Source: Moritella sp. Urea-trap-13 (GTDB lineage Bacteria > Pseudomonadota > Gammaproteobacteria > Enterobacterales > Moritellaceae). Taken from it: a DNA stretch of 64,000 nt. The position numbers and the translations under genes were made by a program. The notes under the pieces are model-generated. The model did no database searches, was not told the DNA's origin, and saw only the letters and a program-made list of their open reading frames with translations. Location: NCBI RefSeq assembly GCF_002836355.1, contig NZ_PJCA01000027.1, positions 620,281-684,280 on the forward strand. The letters run 5' to 3'. Each line of letters starts with the position of its first letter. The stretch's first letter is position 1. This document shows, one piece after another, positions 1 to 9,555 of the stretch.

Positions 1-2
1 TG

Positions 3-587
3 GGTTTTGGTGAGTCGTGTGTATTACCGCTAGTACCCGGTTTTATGAAAGCCTATCCAGATGTAAATATTGAATTAGAGCTGACTGAAAGGGTTGTCGA
101 TATCGTTGAAGACAACGTTGATATTGCCATACGAAGTGGCCGTTTATCTGACTCGAATTTAATTGCGACTAAGTTAGCGGATAATGACTTTTTACTCTGT
201 GCCACACCACAATACTTGGCTGAACATAGCACCCCGGAAACACCGGATGATTTGAGTGATTTCAACTGTATTTGTTATGGTTATAGTGGCTGGCGTGATT
301 GGTATTTAATGGGCAATAAGCCGCGTAAACTAGCCATTAAAGAAGGACTGATTGTGAATTCGGTCAATGGTCAAAAGCAATTGGTATTAAACCATGCCGG
401 TTTGGCATTAATGCCTGGTTGGGCTGTCAGGCGTCAGCTTAATAATGGTGAATTGGTCCATGTGCTTGCGCAACATAGCTTCAGTCCTTACGAGCGACTG
501 AGTTCAACCTATGCGCTGTACTTAAAACGGGATCTTATTTCCCCTAAAATCAGGGTGTTTTTAGATTATATAAAACAACATTTATGA
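3..587 (+). CDS. LysR-family regulator, C-terminal part (5' end outside window)
   Basis: Effector-binding half of a LysR-type transcription regulator. The open frame runs back to base 3 without a stop and the reading before the first ATG at 45 (FGESCVLPLVPGFMK) fits the start of the periplasmic-binding-like domain, so the gene begins upstream of the window. Visible family landmarks are a VDIAIRSGRL stretch (the usual 'DxxIR.G.L' strand), a CATPQYL strand, and a C-terminal LALMPGWAV strand. It resembles the CrgA-like subgroup. The helix-turn-helix half is missing here, so neither target nor effector can be named. It ends 17 bases before the convergent end of the chemotaxis receptor. Confidence 0.85.
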   Translation, partial: GFGESCVLPLVPGFMKAYPDVNIELELTERVVDIVEDNVDIAIRSGRLSDSNLIATKLADNDFLLCATPQYLAEHSTPETPDDLSDFNCICYGYSGWRDWYLMGNKPRKLAIKEGLIVNSVNGQKQLVLNHAGLALMPGWAVRRQLNNGELVHVLAQHSFSPYERLSSTYALYLKRDLISPKIRVFLDYIKQHL

Positions 588-603
588 TCCCGTTAAGGAC
601 TTG

Positions 604-2133
604 TTAGAAGGTTAAGCCTAACGCGGCTAACGATTTAGAATTACTGTTAATATCAGCTGCTTCACGTTCTACTAACTCAGTTTGTTGCAGGTTGTGTTGT
701 GAAGCATCACTGATATTAACGATATTGCGGCTAATTTCTTGTGACACCATATTCTGCTCTTCTGATGCACTGGATATTTGAATCGCGAGATCGGAAATAT
801 CGGTGATCGCGCCATAGACATTTTGCATCATGGTTTGAGTGCGTTGTGATTCATTGACACAGAGTTCGGCAGACTCTTTACCTTGTTGCATGGTTGCCGA
901 CCATTGCACTAAAGTGTGTTGGATCTCGTTAATCGAGGTTTGAATTTGCTCTGTCGCTTTATGGCTACGGGTTGATAACGCTCTCACCTCATCAGCCACC
1001 ACTGAGAATCCACGACCATGTTCACCAGCGCGAGCGGCTTCAATAGCCGCATTCAGTGCCAGCAGATTAGTTTGATCGGCAATACCGCGAATTTCTAACA
1101 TGATCGAGCTGATCTTTTGGGCTTCCTCCGACAGCATGCTTGCTGATGCGGCTGACTGTGCTACATCAATCGCGAGTTGACCCACTTGAACCATAGTACC
1201 TGACATGGCTTTGGTTGCGCTTTCACAATCATCATGGGCGAGTTGCACTTTTTCCGACGTTAATAGCGTACTTTGCGAGACTTCTGCAATTGTCGATGCC
1301 ATTTCGGTGATTGCGGTTGCGACTTGATGTAATTCCGCTGTTTCTTGCTCAACCCCTGCTTTAGCTTTGTGGGCTGCAGAGGTAAGGTTGTCAGCACCAG
1401 TTTCGAGTGAGCGGCTACTATCAACCACACGGCCTAAAATAGTCTGGATCTTGCCTTCTTCTATTTTCAGTTGGAAATCGACAATACCTTGTGGTTTCAA
1501 CCCTGAGAATACATAACGAGAAACACTGTCATAACGCTGTTTTAGACTAGCAAAATAACGCGGTACCGTGATCAATTCATTGTAGAAAATGATAAAAGGC
1601 AGTAGTGGTAATAGCATACTCAGGTAAGGCATAGTTTGACTGAAGAACAGTATTAATGCGCTTAGCGTAAAGAAGGTTAACGGTTTTAACAGCGGACGTT
1701 GGTACCATTGGAATAAGCTCTTGCCGTTATTAATGGTCGTGTAAGCCGCCTGAGCTGCTTGCTTGTCTTGCAACGCGAGGTTTTTACGTACCGATTGATA
1801 ACCAACTAATTTACCCTGCTCATGAATTGGCGTAACAAACGCATCAACCCAATAATAGCGACCATCTTTACAACGGTTTTTAACCGCGCCACGCCACGGT
1901 TTTCCGGCCTCTAAATTGCTCCAAAGGTCTTTAAAAGCAGCTGCCGGCATATCGGGATGACGGACAATGTTATGGTTTTTACCGACTAATTCATCAAGTG
2001 AAAAACCGGCGACTTGGCAGAAAACGGCGTTAGCGTACGTAATAACCCCCCGAGTATCGGTGGTAGAAACTAATTCATCTTGCACATCAAATGAAACTTC
2101 TTCATTAATGACCTGAGTGTTTCTTTTATTCAT
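604..2133 (-). CDS. PAS-domain methyl-accepting chemotaxis protein (Aer-like)
   Basis: Membrane-bound energy or redox taxis receptor signalling through CheW/CheA. The order of parts is clear: an N-terminal PAS domain (about residues 15-125, with [16 protein letters not shown] and [11 protein letters not shown], both hallmarks of Aer-type PAS), a hydrophobic hairpin at about 150-195 with no large periplasmic domain, then a long coiled-coil signalling domain. The highly conserved hairpin tip is intact ([20 protein letters not shown], about 354-373). The absence of a periplasmic sensor and the PAS start argue for cytoplasmic sensing as in E. coli Aer (about 506 aa, here 509). FAD binding is inferred from family only. 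The gene stands alone, with about 320 bases to the next gene. Confidence 0.9.
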   Translation of the reverse strand: MNKRNTQVINEEVSFDVQDELVSTTDTRGVITYANAVFCQVAGFSLDELVGKNHNIVRHPDMPAAAFKDLWSNLEAGKPWRGAVKNRCKDGRYYWVDAFVTPIHEQGKLVGYQSVRKNLALQDKQAAQAAYTTINNGKSLFQWYQRPLLKPLTFFTLSALILFFSQTMPYLSMLLPLLPFIIFYNELITVPRYFASLKQRYDSVSRYVFSGLKPQGIVDFQLKIEEGKIQTILGRVVDSSRSLETGADNLTSAAHKAKAGVEQETAELHQVATAITEMASTIAEVSQSTLLTSEKVQLAHDDCESATKAMSGTMVQVGQLAIDVAQSAASASMLSEEAQKISSIMLEIRGIADQTNLLALNAAIEAARAGEHGRGFSVVADEVRALSTRSHKATEQIQTSINEIQHTLVQWSATMQQGKESAELCVNESQRTQTMMQNVYGAITDISDLAIQISSASEEQNMVSQEISRNIVNISDASQHNLQQTELVEREAADINSNSKSLAALGLTF

Positions 2134-2455
2134 TACTTGTTTATCTCCGCTGTAGCCGCTATAGCACTAAATTGTCATAGGTATTTTAATTGGTATTTAA
2201 TATGCCTCTTAATGGGTGCATGATACCTTAAATTTTTTGATAATAGGGCGCGAAAAGTTAAATTAGTGTAAATGTTTTATTACTAACTATATTATTCTTA
2301 ACTATATTCTTATCAAAGCGTTAGCTGAATGCTATCTATAGTCATGTTAATACTATTTTACTGAACAGGGGGTTAAGCAGACTTTATGCTAATACCGAGT
2401 TATAAATGCGGATTAATGTTATCATTACCTCCTCTTTATCATCGGTTTTACTGGC
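2134..2455. other. Intergenic region between divergent MCP and sensor-kinase genes
   Basis: About 320 bases separating two divergently transcribed genes, so it must hold both promoters. It is AT-rich with several possible -10 boxes, but no element stands out enough to assign. No small ORF with a ribosome binding site was seen. Confidence 0.5.
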
Positions 2456-4114
2456 ATGATTGCAATCTTAAAAAATAACGCCTTGTTTAATTGGCAGAAA
2501 TTAAGCTTTAGACGACGGTTATTATTGATCATGACTTTGTCCGGTATTGTTAAATTATTGATCTTGTCGATTGCTGGATTTGCTTATTTAAAGCACTGGG
2601 AAGAACAAGATAGTGGTAATAATGCCCTTGGTATCGCTAAATTTTTGTCTACATCGCCATGTGTCATTAAAGCGATAGAAACCAATAATCCTGAACTCAT
2701 CCGAGCTAAAATTGAATATTTACGCGCGTCGGTCAATGCGGCGTTTATTGTTGTGGGTAATAAAGACGGTATTCGGTTATCTCATCCTATTAATGAGCGG
2801 GTCGGTAAGCCGATGAAGGGTGATGATAATTATAGAGCCTTAAAACAAGGCTTATCTTATGTTTCCGTTGCTAACGGTTCATTAGGCAGGTCTGTCAGAG
2901 GGAAAACCCCGATTATTGATCGCAAAGGTAATATTATCGGCGTCGTGTCGGTTGGTTATTTATTGACGAGCATTGAAAGTAAAGCCGATCACTTTCTTAT
3001 CTTCCTGCTAATTATGATTGCGCTCGTGGTACTCACTAATGCGTTGATCTCTAATTTTACCGCCAAGAAATTTCAAAATGCGATATTTGGCTTTGAACCG
3101 GAAGAATTCGGCCGTTTGTATATGGAACTTGAAGTCACACTCAGCACCATTAAAGAAGGGGTGGTGAGTATTGATGCTAATGGTTACTTACGTTCTATTA
3201 ACCGTAGTGCCTGTGATATTTTTAAAGTGCAAGCGGAAGATGTACTGAACCGCAAAATGGATGAAGTATTACCCGAGAATAATTTGACCGAAATTTTGAC
3301 CAGTAAAGTCAGTGAGTATAATGTTGAAATGATGATTAAAGGCCAAGCAATTGTGGCGAACAGGCAGATCCTCATTGTTGATGGTCAAGTTGTTGGTGCA
3401 GTATCCAGTTTTCGGCTTAAAGATGAAATAAGCGAACTGACCAAACAGTTATCGCAAGTACGCGAATATTCGGATCTATTACGCTCGCAAACCCATGAGC
3501 ATAGCAATAAATTAAATACCATCAGCGGGCTTATACATTTGGGTAAAAATGAAGAAGTGCTGAGTTTAATTGGACAAGAAACAGAGCGCTATCAGCATCT
3601 CATCCAGTTCTTACGCGAAGCGATCCACGAGCCTATGATTGCCGGGGTATTGTTGGGTAAAAGTGAAAGAGCCCGAGAGTTAGGGCTGTTATTAGAGATT
3701 GATGAAGGCTCGCAGCTATTAGCCTTGCCTGAGCATATTCGTGCAGAGGATATGGTGACGGTATTAGGTAATTTTATTGATAATGGTTTTGATGCTTGCA
3801 ACAGCAGTCATACTAGCAAGTCAGAAAAAAAAGTAACGGTGAGTATTTCTGATTTTGGCGATGAAATCATTATTGAAGTAGAAGACAATGGTTGTGGCTT
3901 ACCAAAAAACATTGCCCAAGAAGAGTTGATTAAGCAAGGCGTATCGAGCAAATCAGAAAATAATCGAGGCGTAGGACTTCATCTTGTTAATCAAATTATT
4001 AGCCAATATAACGGGCAATTAATGATGGAAAGCATAGATAATAAAGGAACAAGAATGACGGTGTATTTACCAAAACAGCATGCTGATAAGGATATTGAAA
4101 ATGACATCAACTAA
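2456..4114 (+). CDS. Sensor histidine kinase, DcuS/CitA family
   Basis: Inner-membrane sensor kinase for a C4-dicarboxylate, citrate or similar carboxylate. It has a first membrane segment at about 20-45, an extracytoplasmic PAS/Cache domain at about 46-175 (with the family's GxVxVGYLLTSIE end), a second membrane segment at about 177-197, a cytoplasmic PAS domain at about 225-320, the phospho-acceptor box RSQTHEHSNKLNTI at about 343-356 (HxHxNKL is typical of DcuS/CitA), and a HATPase domain with NFIDNGFDAC, VEDNGCGLP and GVGLHLVNQI. The length of 552 aa matches the family. It overlaps the response regulator gene by 14 bases. Its neighbour, the convergent tctCBA operon, suggests a tricarboxylate-type ligand, which is inference. 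Confidence 0.9.
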   Translation: MIAILKNNALFNWQKLSFRRRLLLIMTLSGIVKLLILSIAGFAYLKHWEEQDSGNNALGIAKFLSTSPCVIKAIETNNPELIRAKIEYLRASVNAAFIVVGNKDGIRLSHPINERVGKPMKGDDNYRALKQGLSYVSVANGSLGRSVRGKTPIIDRKGNIIGVVSVGYLLTSIESKADHFLIFLLIMIALVVLTNALISNFTAKKFQNAIFGFEPEEFGRLYMELEVTLSTIKEGVVSIDANGYLRSINRSACDIFKVQAEDVLNRKMDEVLPENNLTEILTSKVSEYNVEMMIKGQAIVANRQILIVDGQVVGAVSSFRLKDEISELTKQLSQVREYSDLLRSQTHEHSNKLNTISGLIHLGKNEEVLSLIGQETERYQHLIQFLREAIHEPMIAGVLLGKSERARELGLLLEIDEGSQLLALPEHIRAEDMVTVLGNFIDNGFDACNSSHTSKSEKKVTVSISDFGDEIIIEVEDNGCGLPKNIAQEELIKQGVSSKSENNRGVGLHLVNQIISQYNGQLMMESIDNKGTRMTVYLPKQHADKDIENDIN

Positions 4115-4790
4115 GGCGATTAAAGTCTTAATCATTGAGGATGATGTGGGTATCGCTGAGATCCACCGCCGTAATTTAATGAAAATAGATGGCTTAGAGG
4201 TTATCGGTATCGCCACTTCGAAAGCAGAAGCTGAAACCTTGCTCGATGTATTAACACCCGATTTAATCTTGTTGGATGTGTATTTACCCGATGGTAATGG
4301 TTTAGATATTCTGCGTGATTTACGTCAACAGCAGCATCAATGTGATGTGATTTTGATTACTGCAGACCGTGACGCGGATACATTACAAGCGGCAATGCGC
4401 GGTGGGGTGGTTGATTATATTTTAAAACCAGTGATCTTTGCGCGCTTAGAAGAATCGTTAAATAAGTACCTCAAACAGAAAAATCAATTTGGTAACCTAG
4501 ATGATTTAGATCAGCATTTGGTTGATTCGATGATCTCTGTTAGCGTTAAAAACCCAGCTGCATCACGTCTACCTAAAGGCATTGATAGTGTCACCTTGGA
4601 TAAAGTACGTAGCTTGTTTACTGACCATGAGGATATCACTGCGGATAATGCGGGGGTATTGATTGGTGCAAGTAGGACTACGGCAAGACGTTATTTAGAG
4701 CACCTCATTAGCACTGGTGAACTGGTTGCTGATTTAAACTACGGTACAGTCGGGCGTCCAGAACGAACTTATAAAAAACAAGCGAGATAA
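4101..4790 (+). CDS. Response regulator, DcuR/CitB (DpiA) family
   Basis: Cytoplasmic partner of the preceding sensor kinase. It has a receiver domain with acidic pair IIEDDVG, phospho-acceptor Asp in LLDVYLPDG, LITAD and a KPV lysine, followed by a linker and a C-terminal helix-turn-helix (GASRTTARRYLEHLI) of the CitB/DcuR type. The frame opens earlier at 4080, but I chose the ATG at 4101 because AAGGA at 4088-4092 lies 8 bases before it and inside the kinase gene, so the two are translationally coupled. The expected targets are the tct genes nearby, although they are convergent and not divergent with it. That link is inferred from neighbourhood only. Confidence 0.9.
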   Translation: MTSTKAIKVLIIEDDVGIAEIHRRNLMKIDGLEVIGIATSKAEAETLLDVLTPDLILLDVYLPDGNGLDILRDLRQQQHQCDVILITADRDADTLQAAMRGGVVDYILKPVIFARLEESLNKYLKQKNQFGNLDDLDQHLVDSMISVSVKNPAASRLPKGIDSVTLDKVRSLFTDHEDITADNAGVLIGASRTTARRYLEHLISTGELVADLNYGTVGRPERTYKKQAR

Positions 4791-4837
4791 TGCTTGTTTA
4801 TGCAAACCATTAGTTAGTGAATGACTATTTTATTGAT

Positions 4838-4871
4838 GAAAAAAAACAGCGCTTAGAGCGCTGTTTTTGTT
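4838..4871. terminator. Bidirectional rho-independent terminator
   Basis: A perfect 8-bp stem (ACAGCGCT / AGCGCTGT, 4846-4853 and 4857-4864) with a 3-base loop, an A-run before it and a T-run after it. It lies between the convergent ends of the response regulator and tctA, so it can serve both. Confidence 0.9.
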
Positions 4872-4895
4872 TCCGTTACCGATCAAACCGTATTG

Positions 4896-6431
4896 TTAAT
4901 CACAGTCATCGACAAATTCTGACTTCTTTGCTCTGCGACGGTTAAACGCGGTCAGTAGTAAAGGTGTGATCAGTACTAAGGCTGAAATGACAGTGAAAGT
5001 CAGTGTTATTGGACGTTCCCATAAGAAGCTTAACTCACCATCACTGATCATTAATGAACGGCGTAGGTTTTCTTCCATCAAACCACCCAGAATAAAGCCC
5101 AGTAATAACGGTGCTAAGGGGAAGGTCGCGAGCCTGAGGAATATCGCTATCACCGCCACTAAGATCATGATAAACACATCAACAGTATTAAACGAAACCA
5201 GATACACGCCAGTGATTGAGAAGAAAATAATCATCGGCAGTAACACTGTTCTTGGCACGGCTAATAGTTTCGCAATATACGGGATCAGCGGTAGATTCAA
5301 CACCATCAATACTAGGTTACCGAAGTACATTGAGATGATCACTGACCAGAAAATCTCTGGGTTATCGACAAACAAGCGTGGGCCAGGTTGGATGCCGTAA
5401 GAGATCATTGCACCCAGCATAATCGCTGTGGTACCAGAACCTGGAATACCTAAGGTTAATAGTGGTACAAATGAACCACTTGATGCGGCATTGTTCGCGG
5501 CTTCCGGCGCTACTAGACCACGAATACTACCTTTACCAAATTCATCACGTTTATCTTTAGGGGCAAGGTTACGCTCTAAGCCATAACTTAGGAATGCCGC
5601 AATCGTTGCGCCTGCACCCGGTAATACCCCGACAAAGAAACCCAGAATAGAAGAACGAATTGCCACGGGGGCGACTTCTTTGAATTCTTCTTTAGTTACC
5701 TTCATGCTACCTATTTCAGATAGGGCACTGTTTTCTTCTGCTGATGTATCTGGTTCAGGTTTTAAAATACTGAATAATATTTCCCCGAGGGCAAAAGTAG
5801 CCATCGCTAATAATAAGAAACTAAAACCATCCATCAAATCAGTTAAGCCAAAGGTGAAACGTTCAACGCCAATGCCTTTATCAATACCGACTGTTGATAG
5901 CATTAAACCAAAAATCGTCATCATCCAGGCTTTTAATACCTGACCTTTACCCGCAAATGCAGCAACGGCAGATAGACCAACTAGCATTAAGGAAAAATAA
6001 TCCGATGATTGAAAACTTAATGATACTTTGGCTAACGCGGGTGCGGCGATTAATAGCATGATTGCAGACAGAGTACCGCCAGTAAATGATGCATAGGCGG
6101 CAAGTGCTAATGCTTTACCGGCTTGGCCTTTTTTAGCCAAGGGGTAACCATCAAATGCGGTGACCACGGTGGACGAACAACCGGGCGCATTGATGAGAAT
6201 CGATGATGTTGAACCACCAAAAATGGCACCATAGTAAACGCCAGCCATTAAGATCATGCCCGAAGAAGGGTCTAAACCATAAGTAATGGGGATCATTAAC
6301 GCAATCGCGGAAATCGGCCCAAGACCGGGTAGCATACCAATAAATGTACCAACAAAACAACCGACCATAACCATCATTAAGTTGGTTGGCATGATTGCTG
6401 TGGATAAGCCTGCTAAAATTCCATCTAACAT
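4896..6431 (-). CDS. tctA: Tripartite tricarboxylate transporter, large membrane subunit TctA
   Basis: The main translocating subunit of a tripartite tricarboxylate transporter (TTT family), which takes up citrate-like or other carboxylates using a periplasmic binding protein. It is 511 aa, the usual length, with about a dozen hydrophobic segments and the family signatures near the start (GTFIGMLPGLGPISAIALM, about 28-46) and in the middle (FFVGVLPGAGATIAAFLSYG, about 265-284). It is the last gene of the tctC-tctB-tctA operon, 10 bases after tctB, and ends in a shared terminator. Confidence 0.95.
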   Translation of the reverse strand: MLDGILAGLSTAIMPTNLMMVMVGCFVGTFIGMLPGLGPISAIALMIPITYGLDPSSGMILMAGVYYGAIFGGSTSSILINAPGCSSTVVTAFDGYPLAKKGQAGKALALAAYASFTGGTLSAIMLLIAAPALAKVSLSFQSSDYFSLMLVGLSAVAAFAGKGQVLKAWMMTIFGLMLSTVGIDKGIGVERFTFGLTDLMDGFSFLLLAMATFALGEILFSILKPEPDTSAEENSALSEIGSMKVTKEEFKEVAPVAIRSSILGFFVGVLPGAGATIAAFLSYGLERNLAPKDKRDEFGKGSIRGLVAPEAANNAASSGSFVPLLTLGIPGSGTTAIMLGAMISYGIQPGPRLFVDNPEIFWSVIISMYFGNLVLMVLNLPLIPYIAKLLAVPRTVLLPMIIFFSITGVYLVSFNTVDVFIMILVAVIAIFLRLATFPLAPLLLGFILGGLMEENLRRSLMISDGELSFLWERPITLTFTVISALVLITPLLLTAFNRRRAKKSEFVDDCD

Positions 6432-6441
6432 AATTATCGTC

Positions 6442-6945
6442 CTACAAGCTTAAAAAGAGGTAACCAGGTTCAAGATAAATATCCAGAACTTTGGTCAGTA
6501 GTAACCAAAACACAGTTACAAAAGGGAAAGATGCACCAAACAATACCGCTTTGCGGCGTTCGCCAAGTAGCCAAAAACCGACTAATAAGAATAAGCTGGT
6601 TGCCAAGACGAATCCGAGCCAAGTTAAGCCGATCCCATACGCGGTCATTAAGGCAACGAATGCGCCGAGTAGACGCCAATCTAAACTGCTTTCATCAGCA
6701 GCTTGTTGTGCGCAAGCATTAGTACTCGAAGCTGTCACGGGTGACATGACGATAAGCAGCAGTGACATGATGATGCCACCGGCGGTAAGTAAATAAGGTA
6801 AAGTACGTGCCGTAAAGGCCTCGTATTCGTCACCAGGGAAAAGCTGAATTTGGGTAGCTTGGTATCCGTAGATTAAGCAGACCAGGAGGAATATTAATCC
6901 ACTGACTCGGTCTCGGTTTAAGCGTGGTAAAGGTGTTGATTGCAT
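6442..6945 (-). CDS. tctB: Tripartite tricarboxylate transporter, small membrane subunit TctB
   Basis: Small integral membrane subunit of the TTT transporter. It is 167 aa with four predicted membrane segments (about 15-35, 45-65, 92-122 as a paired segment, 135-165), matching the TctB family in size and layout. It lies between tctC and tctA, in the usual operon order for this system, 70 bases from tctC. No catalytic residues are expected in this subunit. Confidence 0.88.
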   Translation of the reverse strand: MQSTPLPRLNRDRVSGLIFLLVCLIYGYQATQIQLFPGDEYEAFTARTLPYLLTAGGIIMSLLLIVMSPVTASSTNACAQQAADESSLDWRLLGAFVALMTAYGIGLTWLGFVLATSLFLLVGFWLLGERRKAVLFGASFPFVTVFWLLLTKVLDIYLEPGYLFLSL

Positions 6946-7015
6946 GGATGCTCCGATTTAAAAGAAAGCCACAGTGAATGTGATTACTGTGGCTGTATCA
7001 TGGGGATGAATTAGT

Positions 7016-7996
7016 TTATTTTAAGAAACCTAACTCACGCATCAAGGCACCCATTTGCAGTTCTTGTTGTTCTAAGAATGCATAAAAGTCTTTATCTGCT
7101 TTGTAGTTATCAATCCAACCATTACGGTCACGTACTGTAGCCCACTGGTCAGTCTTATACATTTCACTTAATACTTTGTTCCACTCTGCAACTTTCGCAT
7201 CACTGATACCCGGTGAAGCAAAGAATCCACGCCAGTTAGCAAATACGGTGTCGTTACCCATCTCGGTAAGCGTTGGTACATTTGGCGCTGCAGCTAGACG
7301 TTCTGGTGCTGTGATAGCAAGAATACGTACTTGACCACTTTTAGACATTTCCAGTACTTCACCTAGACCGGTTGAAAGTAGTGGTGTTTCACCTGACAAT
7401 ACTGCTGCCATTGCTTTACCGCCAGCGTCATAAGCGATGTAGCGCACTTTACGGGCATCAAAACCTTCGCCTTTAAATGCCGCTGCTGCAATCAGATGAT
7501 CCATGCTACCGCGCGCAGAACCGCCGGCAATTTTTACTTTTCGTGGGTTTTCTTTAAATGCGGCAACAACTTGTGACCAGTTTTCAAATTTAGAATCTGC
7601 TGCAACAACAATTGCGCCATAATCGGCAATCGTTGTTGCAACGGGCGTTAGGTCACGGAACGACTGTGGGAAAATACCAGTCAAAGAACGGATCACAATC
7701 GGTGTCGAGTTAACCATTAAAGTGTCTTGCTGACGAGCCGCAGTCTCAATCATGTGAGCAATCGCTTTACCGCCACCGCCACCAGAAAGATTTTGATAAG
7801 AGACTTTGTTCACTAAGTCAGCCTTCATTAATACATCGCCAGTGCCTCGGGCTGTCATGTCCCAACCACCGCCAGCACCGCCAGGTACAATAAAGTGAAT
7901 TTTCTCTAAATCAGCAGCCCAAGCTGCTGATGAGAGTGTTGCAATACTTGCCACGATAAGTGATGAGGCTACACGCTTCCTAAATTGCTTTAGCAT
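7016..7996 (-). CDS. tctC: Periplasmic tricarboxylate-binding protein TctC/Bug family
   Basis: Periplasmic solute receptor of the TTT transporter. A Sec signal peptide (basic MLKQFRKR, hydrophobic core, cleavage after AWA near residue 27) is followed by the TctC/Bug fold with its ligand-contact motif VPGGAGGGWDMTAR. The open frame starts at 8005, but AAGGA directly abuts that ATG; it sits 9 bases before the next in-frame ATG at 7996, so the protein probably starts there (326 aa). The ligand cannot be told from sequence because Bug proteins bind many carboxylates. The two-component pair beyond tctA is the likely regulator. Confidence 0.93.
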   Translation of the reverse strand: MLKQFRKRVASSLIVASIATLSSAAWAADLEKIHFIVPGGAGGGWDMTARGTGDVLMKADLVNKVSYQNLSGGGGGKAIAHMIETAARQQDTLMVNSTPIVIRSLTGIFPQSFRDLTPVATTIADYGAIVVAADSKFENWSQVVAAFKENPRKVKIAGGSARGSMDHLIAAAAFKGEGFDARKVRYIAYDAGGKAMAAVLSGETPLLSTGLGEVLEMSKSGQVRILAITAPERLAAAPNVPTLTEMGNDTVFANWRGFFASPGISDAKVAEWNKVLSEMYKTDQWATVRDRNGWIDNYKADKDFYAFLEQQELQMGALMRELGFLK

Positions 7997-8197
7997 GGTA
8001 TCCATTCCTTGTGTTTATTGTTATTAGTTAAATAGCTAATGTTTGGTATTAATGGTTAACACCAATGGGGAGTGATGTTACGTTAATGTTGGCGGTGTTG
8101 TTGTGACGGGATGGAAACTGTAAATAATGGCAATTAACGACGTTGTGGTCGTTTTGTTCATAAAGTTCACAGCGGGGTTTAGATTAATAGAGGATAT

Positions 8198-8246
8198 AAA
8201 AAAGCCGCCTCTTTTATTATATATAAATAAATGAGGCGGCTTTTAT
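8198..8246. terminator. Rho-independent terminator downstream of the acyltransferase gene
   Basis: A 12-bp stem (8200-8211 AAAAGCCGCCTC with 8233-8244 GAGGCGGCTTTT) around an AT-rich loop. The acyltransferase reads leftward into it. It also insulates the tct promoter region (7997-8197), in which no clear operator was found. Confidence 0.85.
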
Positions 8247-8299
8247 ATCTTTTACAAATCAGTGTTCTCTACGAATTTTTTAAACTGTAGTGAGCAAAA

Positions 8300-9226
8300 T
8301 TAACTACTGGTACTGTTTACTACAGGAGCACTTTTATTGGTGATTGTGCTGTCACTCTGTGCCATTGATTCTAGAATGGCATCTTTTTCTGTCCACATTT
8401 GCGTTAAGTGCTGCTGAAAACCAATTTTGAATGCACGGTCTTTTTGATAATCACCACGCATTTTGACATCAATATCAGCCACGCGGATATGTACGTGAAC
8501 ATCTTTTACTTCACCACACAGATATTGCCAAAAGCTTGGCGTCTGGCCTGAGTAATAAATCGAAACATCAACGATTTTGTGAATATGCTCGCCTAATGCA
8601 GAAAGTGCAAACGCGAGTCCTCCCGCTTTTGGTTTTAACAGATGTTTGAACGGCGAGCTTTGTTTGCCATGTTTCGCGGCGGTTAAGCGCGTGCCTTCAA
8701 CAAAATTCATCACACTAACTGGGCTTGATTTGAATTTAGCACAGGCTTTACGGGTTACTTCGATATCTTTACCGCGTAATTTGGGGTTTTTCTTTAATTG
8801 TGCGCTGGTATAACGACGCATGAATGGGAAATCTAACGCCCACCAAGCCATGCCTAAAAAAGGCACAAAGATAAGCTCTTTCTTTAAGAAGAATTTTAAG
8901 AAGGGGATCTTTTTATTTAATACCCGTTGTAAGATCAAGATATCAACCCAAGATTGATGGTTAGCAAGTACCATGTACCATTCTTTTTCAGACAGTTCGA
9001 TATCAGCACTGTGAAGATGAATATTAACTGGGTGTATAAGGCGTTCGATTATTACGTTAACGCGGATCCAACTACTGGCACAGAAAACTAACAATGCAGA
9101 GCAAATTGATTGTAGTTTTTTAATTGGCAGTAATTTAATAGGGCTTAAAACAATGATTGGGATGACCCAAAACAATAAATTTATAAACCACAATACAAAC
9201 GCTAAGCAGCCTCGTACAAATGACAT
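8300..9226 (-). CDS. 1-acylglycerol-3-phosphate acyltransferase-like protein (YihG/PlsC family)
   Basis: Inner-membrane lysophospholipid acyltransferase, presumed to acylate 1-acyl-glycerol-3-phosphate in phospholipid synthesis. The catalytic HX4D motif is present in NHQSWVDILIL, and the glycerophosphate-binding block is seen as FVEGTRLTAAKH. N-terminal hydrophobic segments (LAFVLWFINLLFWVIPIIVL) anchor it. The size fits E. coli YihG (about 310 aa). The frame opens at 9373, but I place the start at 9226 (308 aa), where AGGA lies 6 bases upstream and the hydrophobic N-terminus begins as in the family. The extra upstream frame has no family-like sequence. It is a single gene, divergent from the stomatin-like gene. 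Confidence 0.88.
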   Translation of the reverse strand: MSFVRGCLAFVLWFINLLFWVIPIIVLSPIKLLPIKKLQSICSALLVFCASSWIRVNVIIERLIHPVNIHLHSADIELSEKEWYMVLANHQSWVDILILQRVLNKKIPFLKFFLKKELIFVPFLGMAWWALDFPFMRRYTSAQLKKNPKLRGKDIEVTRKACAKFKSSPVSVMNFVEGTRLTAAKHGKQSSPFKHLLKPKAGGLAFALSALGEHIHKIVDVSIYYSGQTPSFWQYLCGEVKDVHVHIRVADIDVKMRGDYQKDRAFKIGFQQHLTQMWTEKDAILESMAQSDSTITNKSAPVVNSTSS

Positions 9227-9555
9227 GATACTTCCTAAACAGTGATGTGCGAAAAATAGAGTCCCTATACTACTGTTCAGCCTCAGACTACTCAATATTA
9301 AACTATCGCATAACGAATAAAATGAGCGTATACGCCTAAAGGTCGGAGCAGTTACGGCTAATACATAAAACATACGATGGTTTCAAGTCACACTTTTGAG
9401 GTAAATATTGAAACCACAACGATAATTTAATATAAACACTGTCTCCTCGTCAGTAATCATTTATTCTATGATCAGTTATATATTTTTTATTTAAATTCGA
9501 TGTAAGCCATTACTTAAAAAGTATTTTTTATTTTAATCATTAAGGAAGCGCATTT

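Noticed and set aside
4966-5400. Plus-strand open frame of 144 codons inside tctA
   Set aside because: It is the reverse-strand shadow of a well-supported membrane protein gene and has no RBS or protein-like motif.
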